64,000 bases of DNA from Ampelomyces quisqualis. Taxonomy: Eukaryota; Ascomycota; Dothideomycetes; Pleosporales; Phaeosphaeriaceae. The stretch is from assembly GCA_018398575.1 (NCBI GenBank), contig JAGTXZ010000003.1, positions 372,001 to 436,000 on the forward strand, given 5' to 3'. Of the stretch, positions 1 to 11,186 are shown one piece after another. Every line of letters begins with the position of its first letter. The stretch's first letter is position 1. The notes beneath the pieces are model-generated. The model was not told the DNA's origin, searched no databases, and was given only the letters and a program-made list of their open reading frames with translations. Both the position numbers and the translations under genes were made by a program.

Positions 1-1401
1 TCATGGCTTACTAGCGCCAAAATTCTTTCCCGCGTTCTCCCATTGCACGCACCACCGTGCGCGAAACTGCGCAAGCCTCAACTGTCCTTCTGGGCTTTCC
101 TCAAGTGATAGAAGCTAGGGGTGGAAGTTTTGGAGATTCCGAAGAATTTGTTTTCAAATTCGTTCTCGCCCTCAATGTCCCACACATGTTGTGGTCGCGG
201 CTGCTCTTCTTGGCGTTACAACAAAGTCTATTTGTTGTTGCTGCACGATAGACACTTCTCCACGATCACGTGTAGGTACTTCCCATTTCCCAGCTCCCAT
301 CTTTTGGACCTCTTTGTTTTAGGATCAGTACATATATACGCTACTCTCTTCATTTCATCTTTTCCATCGATACTTTCACTGTGACACTTTCGCCTTACAA
401 CCCATGCGATGTCAAATGCAGATCAAGATCTTCGAAGGGGTTTTAGCTTTATCATCCTAACGACATATAGGCTGGGATAGATATCCTCCGCAGAGTAGTT
501 GCGTATGCATGCAGGTACATCTCTTCAATCACTTGATCTGGGAAATGGGTGCGAGTTGGTGTGGCGCACTGAAACGCATCTGCACAGCGCCCATCTACTT
601 GCTGGTACTCAACTGGACAGATACAAGAGTTTCAAATCAACTGGCAGGAAAAGAACCACGAGTGCGGTGTGAGCCCCTTGAAAACAAGGCAAAAAGGCAA
701 ACATTGACAGGAGGACTCTTAGTGCTAGGCCGGAATCAGGACCAGAACGAAGGACGTAAGGCACATCTGTACTGAGGCTTGTAAAGTCGATCGCCTTGCT
801 CTGTGCCACAGGATCGACCTAATACCCAAATGTGTTTTGTACCTGGCTGCCCGTGGGATCCTCCGATGTCCTAATTACAACCCAACGCCAGTCCACCAAA
901 CGTCCCTCGGTCCCCACTTCCCGCACTACAAAATTTGCATACGAGCATCACAGTCATACCTCAGCTGCCATGGGGCAGTCTCAGGTCTATCAGGAGATGC
1001 GCGGTTGCTCCGTTCGCCGGTAATTGCTAGGCCGCCGCGAGGAAGTGATGCTGCTGTCCACGATACAGTGTAAGATAAGCCTGGATGCCTGGACACATTA
1101 TGCTGTTTAGACTCACCGAGTCGAGATGAGGAGGGGTGGAGGGGCGAACAATGGCTAGTGGAGCAGAGAATGAGAGTCATAGCATCAGCAAGAGGGCTGT
1201 TCAGCGTCCTTCACTAACTGTCCGCAGTCGGTGTTTGAGATATAAGATCTTTCGGTTCCTGGCCCTTTCAGAAACCAGAACCGCACAAAACATATGTGGG
1301 CTTCATCAAAGCTCACCTGATAACACTATCCCCGCTACCCTTCACAGCAATTTCCTGACGCGCAGAAATCTCATTTAGTGAAGCACTTCTCCTCAACTAC
1401 C
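1..1401. other. No gene seen
   Basis: Only short overlapping open frames (up to about 88 codons) lie here, none with recognisable protein features, splice structure or family motifs. The last few hundred bases probably hold the promoter of the Cys-rich gene that begins at 1402. Confidence 0.5.
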
Positions 1402-2062
1402 ATGTCCAATTATTGGTATTGTTGTAAGTCTGGTACATACATGACCGTGGTGATCAAGACTAATCGCCACCTCAGGCGAATGCAAGGACGGAGGCCATGG
1501 ATTCGGAACTTCAGCTTGTACCAACTGCTATCATTTAAAATGTGGCGGTTGCACAACCGAATACAGCAAGGACACCGCCCATGATCTTGCGAACATCTCG
1601 CAATCAACTTTGTCTGTCCCCGCCGCTACCATCATCACAATCAACGCACTAGATGCTCTCGCACACTCGCATCCGCTCCGCCACTCGCTTGTCTTGACAC
1701 ATTCCCATCCAGTCAACACTACCATCATCGGCAACATCAACCCCTACGGCGACGAAGCACCCAACGATGGTAGTAAACAGTACCGCTGGATATGCCACGA
1801 GTGTGGAGGAGATAACAGCTACGAATATAGCAAGCAGTGCACCAGCGGCGACTGCCATCACGAGTTGAAAGGGTGCGATCAGTGTGATGTTTATGTTATC
1901 GAGGACTACGCAGCAAAGGTTGGGGTGACGAACGCAATGCATAACCAGGACAAGGGTACGTCTACAGTTACTTGTATAACACAGCACTGAAAACTCTCAG
2001 ACATATTCAAATGGACTACGGCGTTGTACTGCTTTTTATGGGTTGGGATTTGCTTCGATTAG
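1402..2062 (+). CDS. Small Cys-rich protein with two zinc-ribbon-like modules
   Basis: The reading gives an ATG at 1402, a 52-base intron at 1424-1475 (GTAAGT...CTCAG) and a second exon from 1476. The protein starts MSNYWYCCECKDGG. Module 1 (about residues 5-33) has W-x-C-C-x-C, then C-x2-C-x2-H and C-x2-C. Module 2 (about residues 110-145) has WICHECGG, then C-x4-C-H-H and C-x2-C-x-V-Y. The repeated W-x-C-x2-C...C-x2-C arrangement suggests two metal-binding folds joined by a Thr/Ser/His-rich linker. Similar short W/C-rich proteins are common and uncharacterised in filamentous ascomycetes. The 3' end is uncertain. Without a further intron it stops at 1990 (178 aa). With a 45-base intron at 1956-2000 it stops at 2062 (187 aa). 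No transmembrane segment or signal peptide is visible. Function unknown; a nucleic-acid or protein-binding role is only a guess from the zinc-like modules. Confidence 0.6.
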
Positions 2063-2389
2063 CTGATATACCCTATTTCCTAGTATTGCCGTCGGGCTCA
2101 GCACTTTTCTTTACATACACGTGTACTCTCCTTTCTCTTCTCGGTTGCCAGGTGACATCTGCTGTTTTTTCAAGCAAAGTCTTAGCAGGACCGAGCTCTC
2201 GTTAGCCTTTGAGAATTCCACAACACGTACGCGTGTCGATGCATCGCGACTTTCTCAAGGGTGATGTAGTTGTTCGGAAGTAGTGCAATCTCATATCATT
2301 ATTCTTTCGCTTTAGATGACAGTATCAAGATCCATGCCTGGAGTATCAGGGGCTAAATCCAATCAATGTATATATACACATTACCAAGT
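2063..2389. other. Short intergenic gap, convergent genes
   Basis: This is the 3'-flanking sequence of the Cys-rich gene (+) and of the conserved gene ending at 2390 (-). Nothing else is seen. Confidence 0.5.
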
Positions 2390-2926
2390 TCACAAGCTTG
2401 AAAATACCCCTCCACGACCCAAAGTCTTACTCTGATGCTCTGACTTACGTTTCGACTTCTCCGCCTCCCAATCAATCTCCACAAAATCAACCAAGACTTC
2501 TAGCTCGCTGTCGTGCGCTCCATGCTCGTTAATGCTCATGCCCTTCCGCCTGATCCTATCCGCCAATTCCTCCAACTCTTTCAACTCAAATGCACTCATT
2601 CTAGATCCGATGCGTTTCAAATCGTCCACGGCATTCTTGTACTTGAGCGTTCGCCGAAGAGTCTTTCGCCTCCACTTTTCGTCTTCGGGAAGTACGGTGT
2701 GGCCTACGCCGCCAGGGCGTAGGAGCGCACATGTAGGGCCGCATGTACCTACCTTGTTTAAAGGGCTGCAAGTTTGGCAGTAGAGCCCAGTGCGGGTTGT
2801 TAGGTGGATAAGGAGACGCTGTGTATCCATGTCGAGCTTTAAATTAGTGAAGGCATCGGAGAGAGTATGGACACGGGTGGAGGTCTGGGTGACGCGTCGG
2901 GTTGGTGTTGGTGAGGGGGTGGTCAT
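2390..2926 (-). CDS. Conserved fungal hypothetical protein, 178 aa
   Basis: A single open frame from ATG at 2926 to TGA at 2390-2392. The N-terminus is Ser/Thr/Pro-rich and low-complexity (residues 1-20). A Cys cluster follows at about residues 49-68 (YCQTC, then GTCGPTC, then ALLRPGG). Next comes a highly charged helical stretch (about residues 80-130, with KWRRKTLRRTLKYKNAVDDL and many Glu/Lys/Arg) that could form a coiled coil. The C-terminus is acidic, then basic (DWEAEKSKRKSEHQSK). There is no signal peptide or membrane segment. I do not recognise a named family. The residue pattern and lack of low-complexity drift make it look like a real, probably intracellular, lineage-specific protein. 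Confidence 0.55.
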   Translation of the reverse strand: MTTPSPTPTRRVTQTSTRVHTLSDAFTNLKLDMDTQRLLIHLTTRTGLYCQTCSPLNKVGTCGPTCALLRPGGVGHTVLPEDEKWRRKTLRRTLKYKNAVDDLKRIGSRMSAFELKELEELADRIRRKGMSINEHGAHDSELEVLVDFVEIDWEAEKSKRKSEHQSKTLGRGGVFSSL

Positions 2927-4281
2927 GACTGCACGCTTGCTGGATACGGTTCTTCGGTTGGTGGTGGAGTTAGTGATAGAATGGGTTTGAAGTGCCAGCT
3001 TGTTTGTGCGTTACTCTTGGGATGAGTTGGCTTGATGGGATTGCGAGGGCGAAATTACAAACAGTTTACATAATACCGCATGCGCACAGTGCGATTACAC
3101 GATGCCAGCATATCAATTCCTACAATGTAAAGCCCACACAATGATGATAGCCTAAAAATGACGTAGTAACGATGGCTAAGGATGTCGTGAGATCGGTCCA
3201 TGGTTTTTATGTTGCTTGTCCGGGAATCCAGGTTGACCCTGAGATGTCGAGAGGAGATGTCGTCAGGCATCGCGGCTCTTCGAACTGCGCCTCGAAACGA
3301 GGCTCTTACCTACCGCGCAGCTAAGTACCACCAGGTTACTGTAATTTCGAAGCCCAACTTCTGGCAGCCTGTCGATCTGCCTAAGGTGTTCACCACTGGA
3401 ATGTGTTGGGGCGCAGCTCCTCTGACCAGTTGTGGCGCTCGGAAGTTTTCCAAAGCCACCCACCATCGCCTGATGTTTCACCACGCACAATGGTGGTGAG
3501 CACCCCTGGTTTGAGGCGGATGTCTGAGATTGGCGACAGTACCCTAAGTCTGTCCACGTTGTGGCGGGGATGAGGAGGCCTTGTCGGTCTGCACAGAATA
3601 TGAAATAACCTTCAATGTCATCTGTCCATCTTGCTGCGAGAAATCGCACAAAAATCGACGAAATAATAAGAAGCTCAAATGCGCAGCACAATGGCGAGAG
3701 GCGGACTTCCTTGGTTCCGTGATAGGTTGACCGCTCGTTCCACTATGGCAGGCAGCAGCGCACTCCCGACAACAGCAGTACATCCAGAAGTTTGCACGCA
3801 AGTCTGATCGCCTGCTTCCACTGTGGCGAAGGATTTGTAACGCTTCGAGGCTCACCGCTGCTGGGCAAGGTATCTGATATGACCTAGTACATTGCAACTG
3901 CGCCCTCCAGCCCTGTTTGCCCTCTTGGGGCTGCCGGTCGTCGCTTGCGAGCCACGGCTGAGTACGAGAGCCTTCCTAACAATGAGTTTGAGTCTTGACC
4001 TTCGGTTAGAGATGAGCATGCAGCGGAAGAGTCCTTCCGGCTGGTGCGTCTGATGAATGTGAGGCGAGGCCAAATCCGTGGATTTGCGCAAGGCGTCGCT
4101 TGACATGCTACTGGTAACATGCGGAGGCGCATCAACGACGTTTCTATTGCAAAGCGACGAAGCTTAACGTTACTCAATCGAGACAAAGTCTGTGCGACTT
4201 CACCCCAGGCATCCTCGTCCGGTCCGACCATGTTGCGTTCCATCAGCCTCGTACAATCATTGTGAATAATCGCACCGCATC
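2927..4281. other. No supportable gene
   Basis: Several open frames of 70-142 codons overlap on both strands (the longest at 3263-3691, minus) without motifs, introns or credible starts. I see no repeats or RNA genes. Confidence 0.4.
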
Positions 4282-5605
4282 ATGGATACGATACGGATGC
4301 TCCGACCTGGTCCATCGGACATGCTCGCTCTTCTATCCTTGTTTGAGCTCTACATGATCCTTGTTCGCGCTCTACATGATGCCCAAGTCGTGAATGGTCC
4401 CGCAACATGCGCCTATGTCCCCAGCGACCTGGTCACGCTGAACAACACCCTGGTTTGCTCCGGCCGTGATCCCGACTTTGACGCGAGGTAAGCCTTCACG
4501 GAACTTTTGGCACTCGTCAGCCAATCTAAGCAATTAGTGTCATGCGGCCGCGTTCGGTTGTTCCGTCTTTCGAGATGCGGCAGTCTGCGGATGCCCCGGC
4601 CACCCGCCCAAGATCTTCGGTTGGCGAGGGTGCGCGGGTACTCACCCGAATTCGAATTATCGCGTCTATGTGTTCCTCTCCAGCTGAGTTTGACCCCACA
4701 AGTATTCCGTTCAGGTTAACAGCGACCCGATGGTAGGAGCTACAGCAACAAGATCTCCGCCCGCGTAACCTCAACCTCGCCAACTGTATAGTTACGTGGT
4801 TCAGCCTTCGCTCTACTCGGACCATTATCCCGATCATCAGAACCACACCCAAGGGCTTGATATCCATCGCTGCCACGCCTTCCAGTCACCACTTGCTCAA
4901 TACGAACAATGAGGCCGTGAAAGGCGTAGTCCTTGTCCTAACAAGGACCAAAGCACAAAGAGTGTCACTCGATCGTCATTCTGGATCTTCCACACCAGAA
5001 CCAGGCCGTGGCCCACTGAAGAGACTCAGAAGCAGCATTGTGAGCACTAAGCAACAAGATGCCGCAGCCACCTCCGTCCTCGTGCTCAGCGTTCCTCCAA
5101 AATACCGCGTCGGCACCAAAACAGCTCTCAAAATCCCCAAGGCTTCCATCACCAATGGCGTTACACAACCAGCACCCATCCATCTCCGCGACATCCACGC
5201 CCAAGCACTCGTCCACATAAGCTACTGCATCCCCGTGTCTTGTGCGTCCAAAGATGCGTTTCGCAAAGACAGCACCGAGAAAGTCGACCTGTTCCATCGC
5301 CGCTACGCCAGGCCAGGTTTCCCAGTCACGGAAAACACTTGCCTAAAAGTCTTCGCCGTCAATGCTATTGTACCACCGACCTTCAAGACATATGGTGTGG
5401 ATGTGCGCTACGACGTGTGGGACGACTTGTTACTAAAGTGCGCGGGCAAGGAGACGGAGCACGAGGTCGATTGGGACCACCCGAGACGTCGCCGCCACAG
5501 AAAGAGGCGATTGATACTGTTATGCCGTCCATGTATGGTCCCTTGAGGCCTCGAACGGTGACGATGTGGAGACCAAAGTCGCGGCCGCCATCGTATTCAC
5601 AGTGA
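4282..5605 (+). pseudogene. Broken gene, possibly arrestin-like
   Basis: Protein-like frames run on the plus strand but do not join cleanly. An ATG at 4282 opens a 69-codon frame. It can be spliced over a GTAAGC...TTAG intron into a frame containing SIPFRLTATRW, which ends at a TAG at 4734-4736. A long frame without its own ATG follows (about 4857-5546) and carries VPPTFKTYGVDVRYDVW and LLLKCAGKETEHEVDW. The natural continuation (PPETSPPQKEAIDTV ... SRPPSYSQ, stop at about 5605) is in another frame, so a one-base shift near 5465-5472 is needed. The 'PPTF-x-T-[YF]...K-C-x-GKE' pattern recalls the C-terminal part of fungal arrestin-like proteins, but I hold that loosely. It could also be an intact gene with introns I misplaced. 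Confidence 0.3.
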
Positions 5606-5817
5606 GAAGTGATTGCGCCGGATGAGAAAGGATTCAATGAGAAAGTGATATGAATAGTCTACAAACCCGCCTGTGAACGTCCTCGCTCACTATCCTAGCA
5701 CTGTCCACGTCGATGCTCGAGCTCGTGTCCGGAGCCGGGGCAGACAAGGTCGTGAAATCATCAATCTAAAAGAAGCCAGAACGGAAGATGCCACGCATAA
5801 AATCATCAAAACACGAT

Positions 5818-7380
5818 TTAAGGCTTGACACAAGCAACCATGAGCTTCTCGTAGTCGCCCCTCGTCTCGCCTTCTATCCGCTTGACGAGGTCCTTCTTGA
5901 CGACGCGCTTGAACTCATTGCTCACAGCGTTCATGAAATGCTGATTCCAATGGCAGCGCACAACACGCTGAACAAGCAGATTGTCCTTTGTGCCCATGCC
6001 AGCCATTGTGTCTTCTAGACGAACAGCCTCTGCCTCAGCGCGGTTTGATGCGCGCGCCATCAGTAAGCGAAGCGCATCCTCCATGTGTCCCGAGAAAGAT
6101 GACTTGATCTGCGCATCTAGACTCTTTTTGTAGCGCTGCTGGTAGCCAGCGGCGATGGCCTTGATCTGCGCGTCGTTCTTGTAGACGAGGATCTGGCAGA
6201 CTTGCGCAGTATTCTTGCCGACGAAGCCGCCCATGGCATTTTGTAGCTCAGTGATTGCCTGATCAATTTCCTGCGGGATGGCGGGATGCGAATCTTCTGC
6301 GCGGCGGGCGGCAATGATCATCATGTACATTTGCTCGGTGGCGGCGCTGAGGTCGGACTTGAGATCGGCTTCGAGGGTGCGGTGGAAGAGTTGCTGGTAC
6401 TTCTCCTTGATGGCATTCATGTCTGCATTGCTGCGGCCAATGAGGATATCGTCGAGGATGACTTCTTTCGTGCCCATGCCCTTCATGGCTTCCATGAGGT
6501 TGTAGCAATCAGATACTAGGGGTCCGCGGGCGATTTCCACTAGGCCCTTCTCAAAGTATCCACTGGTCTCCTTCTCGAGGTCGGTGATGAGGTTGCGCAT
6601 TAATCGCTGATCGTACTGAGTGCGAACGGTTTCCATGGCAAGAGGATCTTTCTTCGCCATTGTCGCAATCAATGCTTTCTCGTCTGTACCGAAACCCTTC
6701 ATGGCTTTTCGAATGGCCTCAACGTCTCGAGAAACATCTATTGGAGCGGTCTTCTGTGCGCCGTAACCTGGGGAAGCTTGCGTTGGTGGTCCACCGAAAC
6801 CGGGAGGGGGTGCGCCAAACTGTCCTGGGGGCGGTGCACCATGTTGTGGTGGAGGTGCACCATACTGCCCATGCGGGGGAGGCGCACCATATTGTCCTTG
6901 TGGTGCAGGCGCGCCATATTGACCTTGGGGAGGCGGTGCACCATACTGGCCGGGTGGAGGTGCACCATACTGGCCCTGAGGAGGCGGCGCTCCATATTGA
7001 CCTTGTGGAGGCGGCGCACCATACTGGCCTGGCGGAGGAGCTCCATACTGTCCTTGAGATGGAGGCGCACTATACTGTCCCTGAGGTGGAGGACCACCAT
7101 ACTGCCCTTGCGGTGGTTGGCCGTAGCCTTGCTGGGGCGGATAACCACCTTGAGGATATTGTTGGTTCTGCATTTGCGGCTGTTGTTGATAGTAGCCTTG
7201 CTGAGGAGGTTGACCGGGTGGGGGGGCTGTAAGCTATTAGTATGCCTTCACAATAAGCTGCCAAGTGCTGCAATGGACCGATGGGTACGGGATCTTCGAG
7301 CAACGCGCGTGGACTTGATACTTACGGCCTTGGTGTGGCGGCTGTTGACCGTAGCCTCCCTGGTTATAATTGTACGCCAT
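5818..7380 (-). CDS. Annexin with long Q/G/P/Y-rich N-terminal domain
   Basis: Two exons: 7380-7326 (ATG at 7380, MAYNYNQGGYGQQPPHQG) and 7226-5818, joined over a 99-base intron (GTAAGT; TACTAATAG branch; TTACAG). The product is 487 aa. Residues 1 to about 178 are a low-complexity head with repeats of the type GQYGAPPPQ, like annexin A7/A11 and fungal annexin C3-type proteins. Residues 179-487 form the annexin core of four repeats. Endonexin-type calcium sites are visible in repeat 1 (KGFGTDE), repeat 2 (KGMGTKE) and repeat 4 (AGMGTKD). Repeat 3 (GGFVGKN) lacks the pattern. Annexins bind acidic phospholipid membranes in a calcium-dependent way and act in trafficking and membrane repair. There is no signal peptide, so a cytosolic protein is expected. 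Confidence 0.95.
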
Positions 7381-8550
7381 ACTTTGTCGAGTTTGTACAC
7401 CAAGTGTCTGAGGGCTGGCGATGTCCAGCTGCAGCCGTGGAGAAGATTGCAGTTACTATACAGTTGCTGAAGTGACTGGAGGATGTGTCGTGTTTCAAGG
7501 TGCCTCGTGTGACTCTTCTATCAAGCTCACACAGGGTTGTACAAGCGAGACCAGTTCGCAGGTGGGCTGTGCAGGGTGTTGAGGCGCAGATGCTGGATGA
7601 CAGCACAGCCCCGCAGCGAACGTTTACCTACCTATCTACTTGGTTGTGGTGGGGAAAACACGATGACGACAGGCCAATGCTTGGAGGGGTTAGTTGACGG
7701 CGCCACTCCGCGCAAGGTCATGTGTGTCAGCTGCAGCCTGTCAGGCTTCCCGTCTTGACCAAATTGGGCAAGCTTGATCCTCTAGGCCGCGAGGCTGAGG
7801 CTGGTGGCTGTGCGCTGTGGCTGTGCTACCTCCAGTACTGAGTACTCCACACAGACAGGATATCCTCCATAATTGTAGGAAGAACAAATGTCGAAGAGGT
7901 AGCCAGGGAACACGGTGCCACGTACGCTCCTACGGCTGCGGTTGCTCTTGATGTCGGTTTCTCCTTTGTCTGCTGTCCAGGGTGCAGTCACCCAGTCACG
8001 CCGTTCGAGGCTCTCTCACCAGAAATGAGCAAGGAGAGGCATTGTATGCCTTCTTGAGATCTGGTCCAAACAGGGAGCCGCAATATTTTGTCCAACTCAG
8101 CTTACATCACACTTACACCCTTAGCAGCGATCGGCAACCCACCATATCGTCTAAACCAACCTCGTGCCAGGACCCCACTTCACCAGATGATCCAGATTGC
8201 ACTACTGCGTACGAAATTGTCCCACGCGTTTTCGCCATGGCGCTTCGATTGCGCACCGTGGTAGATGATGCCTTGGCGGCCCGAGATGTCGATGTTGATT
8301 GGTAAGGGAATCACAGCGGAGGCAGCTTGCCGAGCGATGATGAAAACAAAGGCTTAGCGGAACATGTGGTCCGAAGAAGTTCGATCCACATGTGGCGCTG
8401 GTGAGAAATGGCGAAAGGTATATATGCAGTGGCCGGGAGATTGCTGCTAGCATTCACCCCTCACACATCAACTTGATATACATCGACACGGTAAACGCCT
8501 ACGACTCGATTTGTGCATGAGCACATCCAGATCCCAAATACAAATCCATC
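7381..8550. other. Intergenic region between divergent genes
   Basis: Shared upstream sequence of the annexin gene (-) and the Pro/His-rich gene (+). Short open frames are present (for example 7982-8305) but none has protein-like character or splice logic. Promoters are expected here; no specific element is resolved. Confidence 0.5.
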
Positions 8551-9066
8551 ATGTCATCCTACGGCTCAAACCACTCGGGCCATCTCCACCCACCACACTA
8601 CCCACCAAACCTCCAGACCCAACAAATGCCTTCCCAACAACCATACCCCACAACCCCAGGCCCCGCGCCAACATCACAACCCCAAGCATTCTATCCACCC
8701 ACACCCCAACACCAACAACACCACCACCACAACCAACAAACATACCCTTCCCCCCAGCACTACCCATTCCCTTCCTCGACACCAATACCCATCCCCATCC
8801 CCCGCCCCTCGTCAGACAGACACACCACCCTCGCCCACCCCCAAAGCCTCGCCCGCCCACCAAGCTACGCGCGCAGCCACAGCCACCACCACGACCCGCA
8901 AGCGTGTGCGGACGCCGAGGACAGCGAGCAACACATCATGCTGGACGGAAATACATTGAAACAGTATGAAAGACGGTACGCCAAGGATCGGGAGTTGGAG
9001 AAGAGGCCTACGCTTGGGGGGAGTGTGATGAGTGTGATTCGGGCTTTGGGGGGGAGGAGGGTGTGA
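8551..9066 (+). CDS. Small Pro/Gln/His-rich protein with conserved C-terminus
   Basis: A single frame of 171 codons from ATG at 8551 to TGA at 9064-9066. The first 120 residues or so are low complexity (Pro, Gln, His, Tyr; runs such as HQQHHHHNQQ and TPIPIPIPRP) and probably disordered. The C-terminal 40 residues are different in character: LKQYERRYAKDRELEKRPTL, followed by GGSVMSVIRALGG, with a basic/acidic helix then a short hydrophobic helix. Small ascomycete proteins ending in YERRYAKD...EKRPTLGGS are familiar to me as uncharacterised conserved proteins. Both other forward frames are also open because of the composition. This frame is chosen for its ATG and its conserved-looking tail. Function unknown. 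Confidence 0.6.
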   Translation: MSSYGSNHSGHLHPPHYPPNLQTQQMPSQQPYPTTPGPAPTSQPQAFYPPTPQHQQHHHHNQQTYPSPQHYPFPSSTPIPIPIPRPSSDRHTTLAHPQSLARPPSYARSHSHHHDPQACADAEDSEQHIMLDGNTLKQYERRYAKDRELEKRPTLGGSVMSVIRALGGRRV

Positions 9067-9104
9067 ATGGAATGGAATGGAATTGAATTGAATTGAATTG
9101 AATT
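9065..9104 (+). repeat. Pentanucleotide microsatellite, GAATG x3 then GAATT x5
   Basis: Eight 5-base units follow each other exactly, starting on the last two bases of the stop codon of the preceding gene. The change from GAATG to GAATT units suggests expansion after a point change. It lies in the 3' UTR of that gene. Confidence 0.9.
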
Positions 9105-9855
9105 GGGTTGAATTGGTTGATTGGTTGGAGGTTCCTTTTAAAACCAAGGGGGTATGGAAACAGGGAGGCGCTGGACGTTTTGTGGGGGATTGCAGGTATA
9201 TACCCTCAGCCATTTGGTGGGGGTTGCTTTCTTGGCTGCCCATACAGTAGTGGTGAATGGGAGGACGAATAAAAGCCTTCAATACATCGGTCTGAGGTTT
9301 TCTTTTGTTATGATGAAATGTACGGGCTCGACTTGACCATTCGACAATGTCTGATATCTAACAACGCTTTCAGATGATGCAGCCGTAGTCGCGACATTGC
9401 TCTATAGAGATCGTGACCGACTCATAGAATGAAAAAATTGCCGCCAATATCGTTCCGTGCTACCTGAACTTGTATATGCCAGGGTATGTGATTGCCTCGT
9501 CTCAAGACTTCAGCGCTTGAAGCCTACATCGAGAACGTGCCGCGTAAAAGAGGGAGCGCCATGACAGTCATTCCAGGCTTTTCGAGTCTTCTTCTCCAAC
9601 TACTCTTGTTCCGTGTACAGGCTGATCACGCATGAAATGCGACAGAATGTGTCAACATGCACAAAGTGGCCAATCCCTCGCCTCCTGTGACACATGCGTC
9701 CTGCGCAACGGTCCACCAGTATGTCTCAGATGTCTACGCCTAGGGTGCTTGTACTTTCTGTGCCTTGTTCACGTGCTTGTGCCGTGCGCGGTCGAGGAAC
9801 GTGTAGGCGGGCTTGCGATTCGGGGTATCGCGAGCTCGGCTGCTCAATTGGTCGT
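9105..9855. other. Intergenic, convergent 3' ends
   Basis: 3' flanks of the Pro/His-rich gene (+) and the mannosyltransferase gene (-). Open frames here are short and featureless. Confidence 0.5.
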
Positions 9856-11186
9856 TCAGCCGTAGGTTTCACCAATGTGTCGCTCACTCTCGGGCTTCCA
9901 GGTACCTGTTACTAGTCAATATTGAGGAAACAGACGACTCGAGAATTGGTGTCACAAAAGGAGGCGTTGGGCACATCGCTTCCAGTCTCCCGGTACCACG
10001 AGGGTGGTGCGTGCAACAGTATCAACGCAGGGACAACGTGAAGCGTGCGGAGAAGGCGAGAAAAGGGAGGAAGAATGAAGATACCTTCGAATTGGTGCTT
10101 GACGAAAGCCATGGGGTCGTCTAGCTCACCAGCGCCCATGGTCTTGATGCCAGGGCTGAAGCTCGTGATGGGCAGGACAATGACATCGCCAACCTTCTTG
10201 GGCGCTTTCATGCCAGTGAAGTTTTCCCAGGTGATGTTGCCCTTGCTTGTGCTCATGTCGAAGTAATCAGGGTTGTTGAAGTAGCCAAAGATGCTGTCGG
10301 TCCACACGGCCGGGCCAGTGAACTCAATTATGCCCTTGTGGTCCTTGGTCAGGGTGCCCAGCTTCTTGCGTTTGAGGGTCTCTTGGGTAATGTTCGCGAC
10401 CACGTCGACGAGCACGGGATGGCCCGGCTTGGACTCGATGGTCCACTGGCAGAACTGGATACGGCGAGAGTACCACTCGGCCCAATCGGGTCGATCAGGA
10501 TCAGCCTCAATGCCGATGACCATGCCATAGGAATTGGCTGGGACGTCGTGGGGAATCCAGTCGGCGGCGCTCTTCAGGGCGGAAGTGTCAATGTCCGAGT
10601 AGATGCCGCCTCGCGCAAGCAAGATCAGGTAGCGGAAGAAGTCGGCCTTGAGGACAGGCAGCGGCAGGGCGTTGTAGGCTTCGAGGACCTGCGGCACGGA
10701 TGCATACAGGTGCCTGATCAGGTGCACTGCAACGTTGTCGGTGATGACCTCGTGCACAAAGGACGGGTGGTGGTTGGTCCAGCTGGCCTCGGCCTCGCGC
10801 AAGGTGTCGCTGAACTCGCCCTGCGCAGGGGTGTACTTCCACGTCTGCCAGATGTAGGCCGGCGTCTTTGCATCGACGTCGTAGGGGAATTGGTACTCGA
10901 GCTGCTCGCGGAGCGGCTTCTGCCGCAGCACATCCAGGCTGATCTGCGTCTTGGGCTTCTTGGGAGCCGCGTCGGGCGTGTGGAAGGCCTTGTCGGTGTC
11001 GGGCGACGGCTTCGCGGCCTTGTGCGCGTCCTGCTGCTTTTCCGACTCGGGCTTCCAGGCCGTGGGCCGCGGCAGGTCGTTGGCGTTGCGGAAAGTGGGG
11101 GCCGAGGTCTGGTGATGCGACTTGAAGAGGAAGAAGAGCGTCAGACAGGCCAGCGAGAGCACGAGGGCTTTCTTGAAGGTGAGCAT
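9856..11186 (-). CDS. OCH1-type alpha-1,6-mannosyltransferase
   Basis: The first ATG in the frame is at 11186, giving MLTFKKALVLSLACLTLFFL, a type II signal anchor at the extreme N-terminus as expected for a Golgi glycosyltransferase. The open frame extends upstream to about 11372 but without an ATG. Exon 1 ends at 10085 and a 179-base intron (10084-9906) precedes a short last exon (9905-9856) ending TWKPESERHIGETYG. The product is 383 aa. The GT32 DXD motif is in YSDIDTSAL (about residues 198-200), preceded by LKADFFRYLILLARGG, the family signature. MGAGELDDPMAFVKHQFEG near the end also fits. Two sequons (NIT, NFT) fall in the lumenal domain. The enzyme family starts or extends the outer chain of fungal N-glycans. 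Which OCH1 paralogue this is cannot be told from the sequence alone. Confidence 0.93.

Noticed and set aside
8511..8969. Two further open frames over the Pro/His-rich gene
   Set aside because: Low-complexity CCA/CAA-rich DNA is open in all three forward frames; only the ATG-8551 frame ends in a conserved-looking tail.
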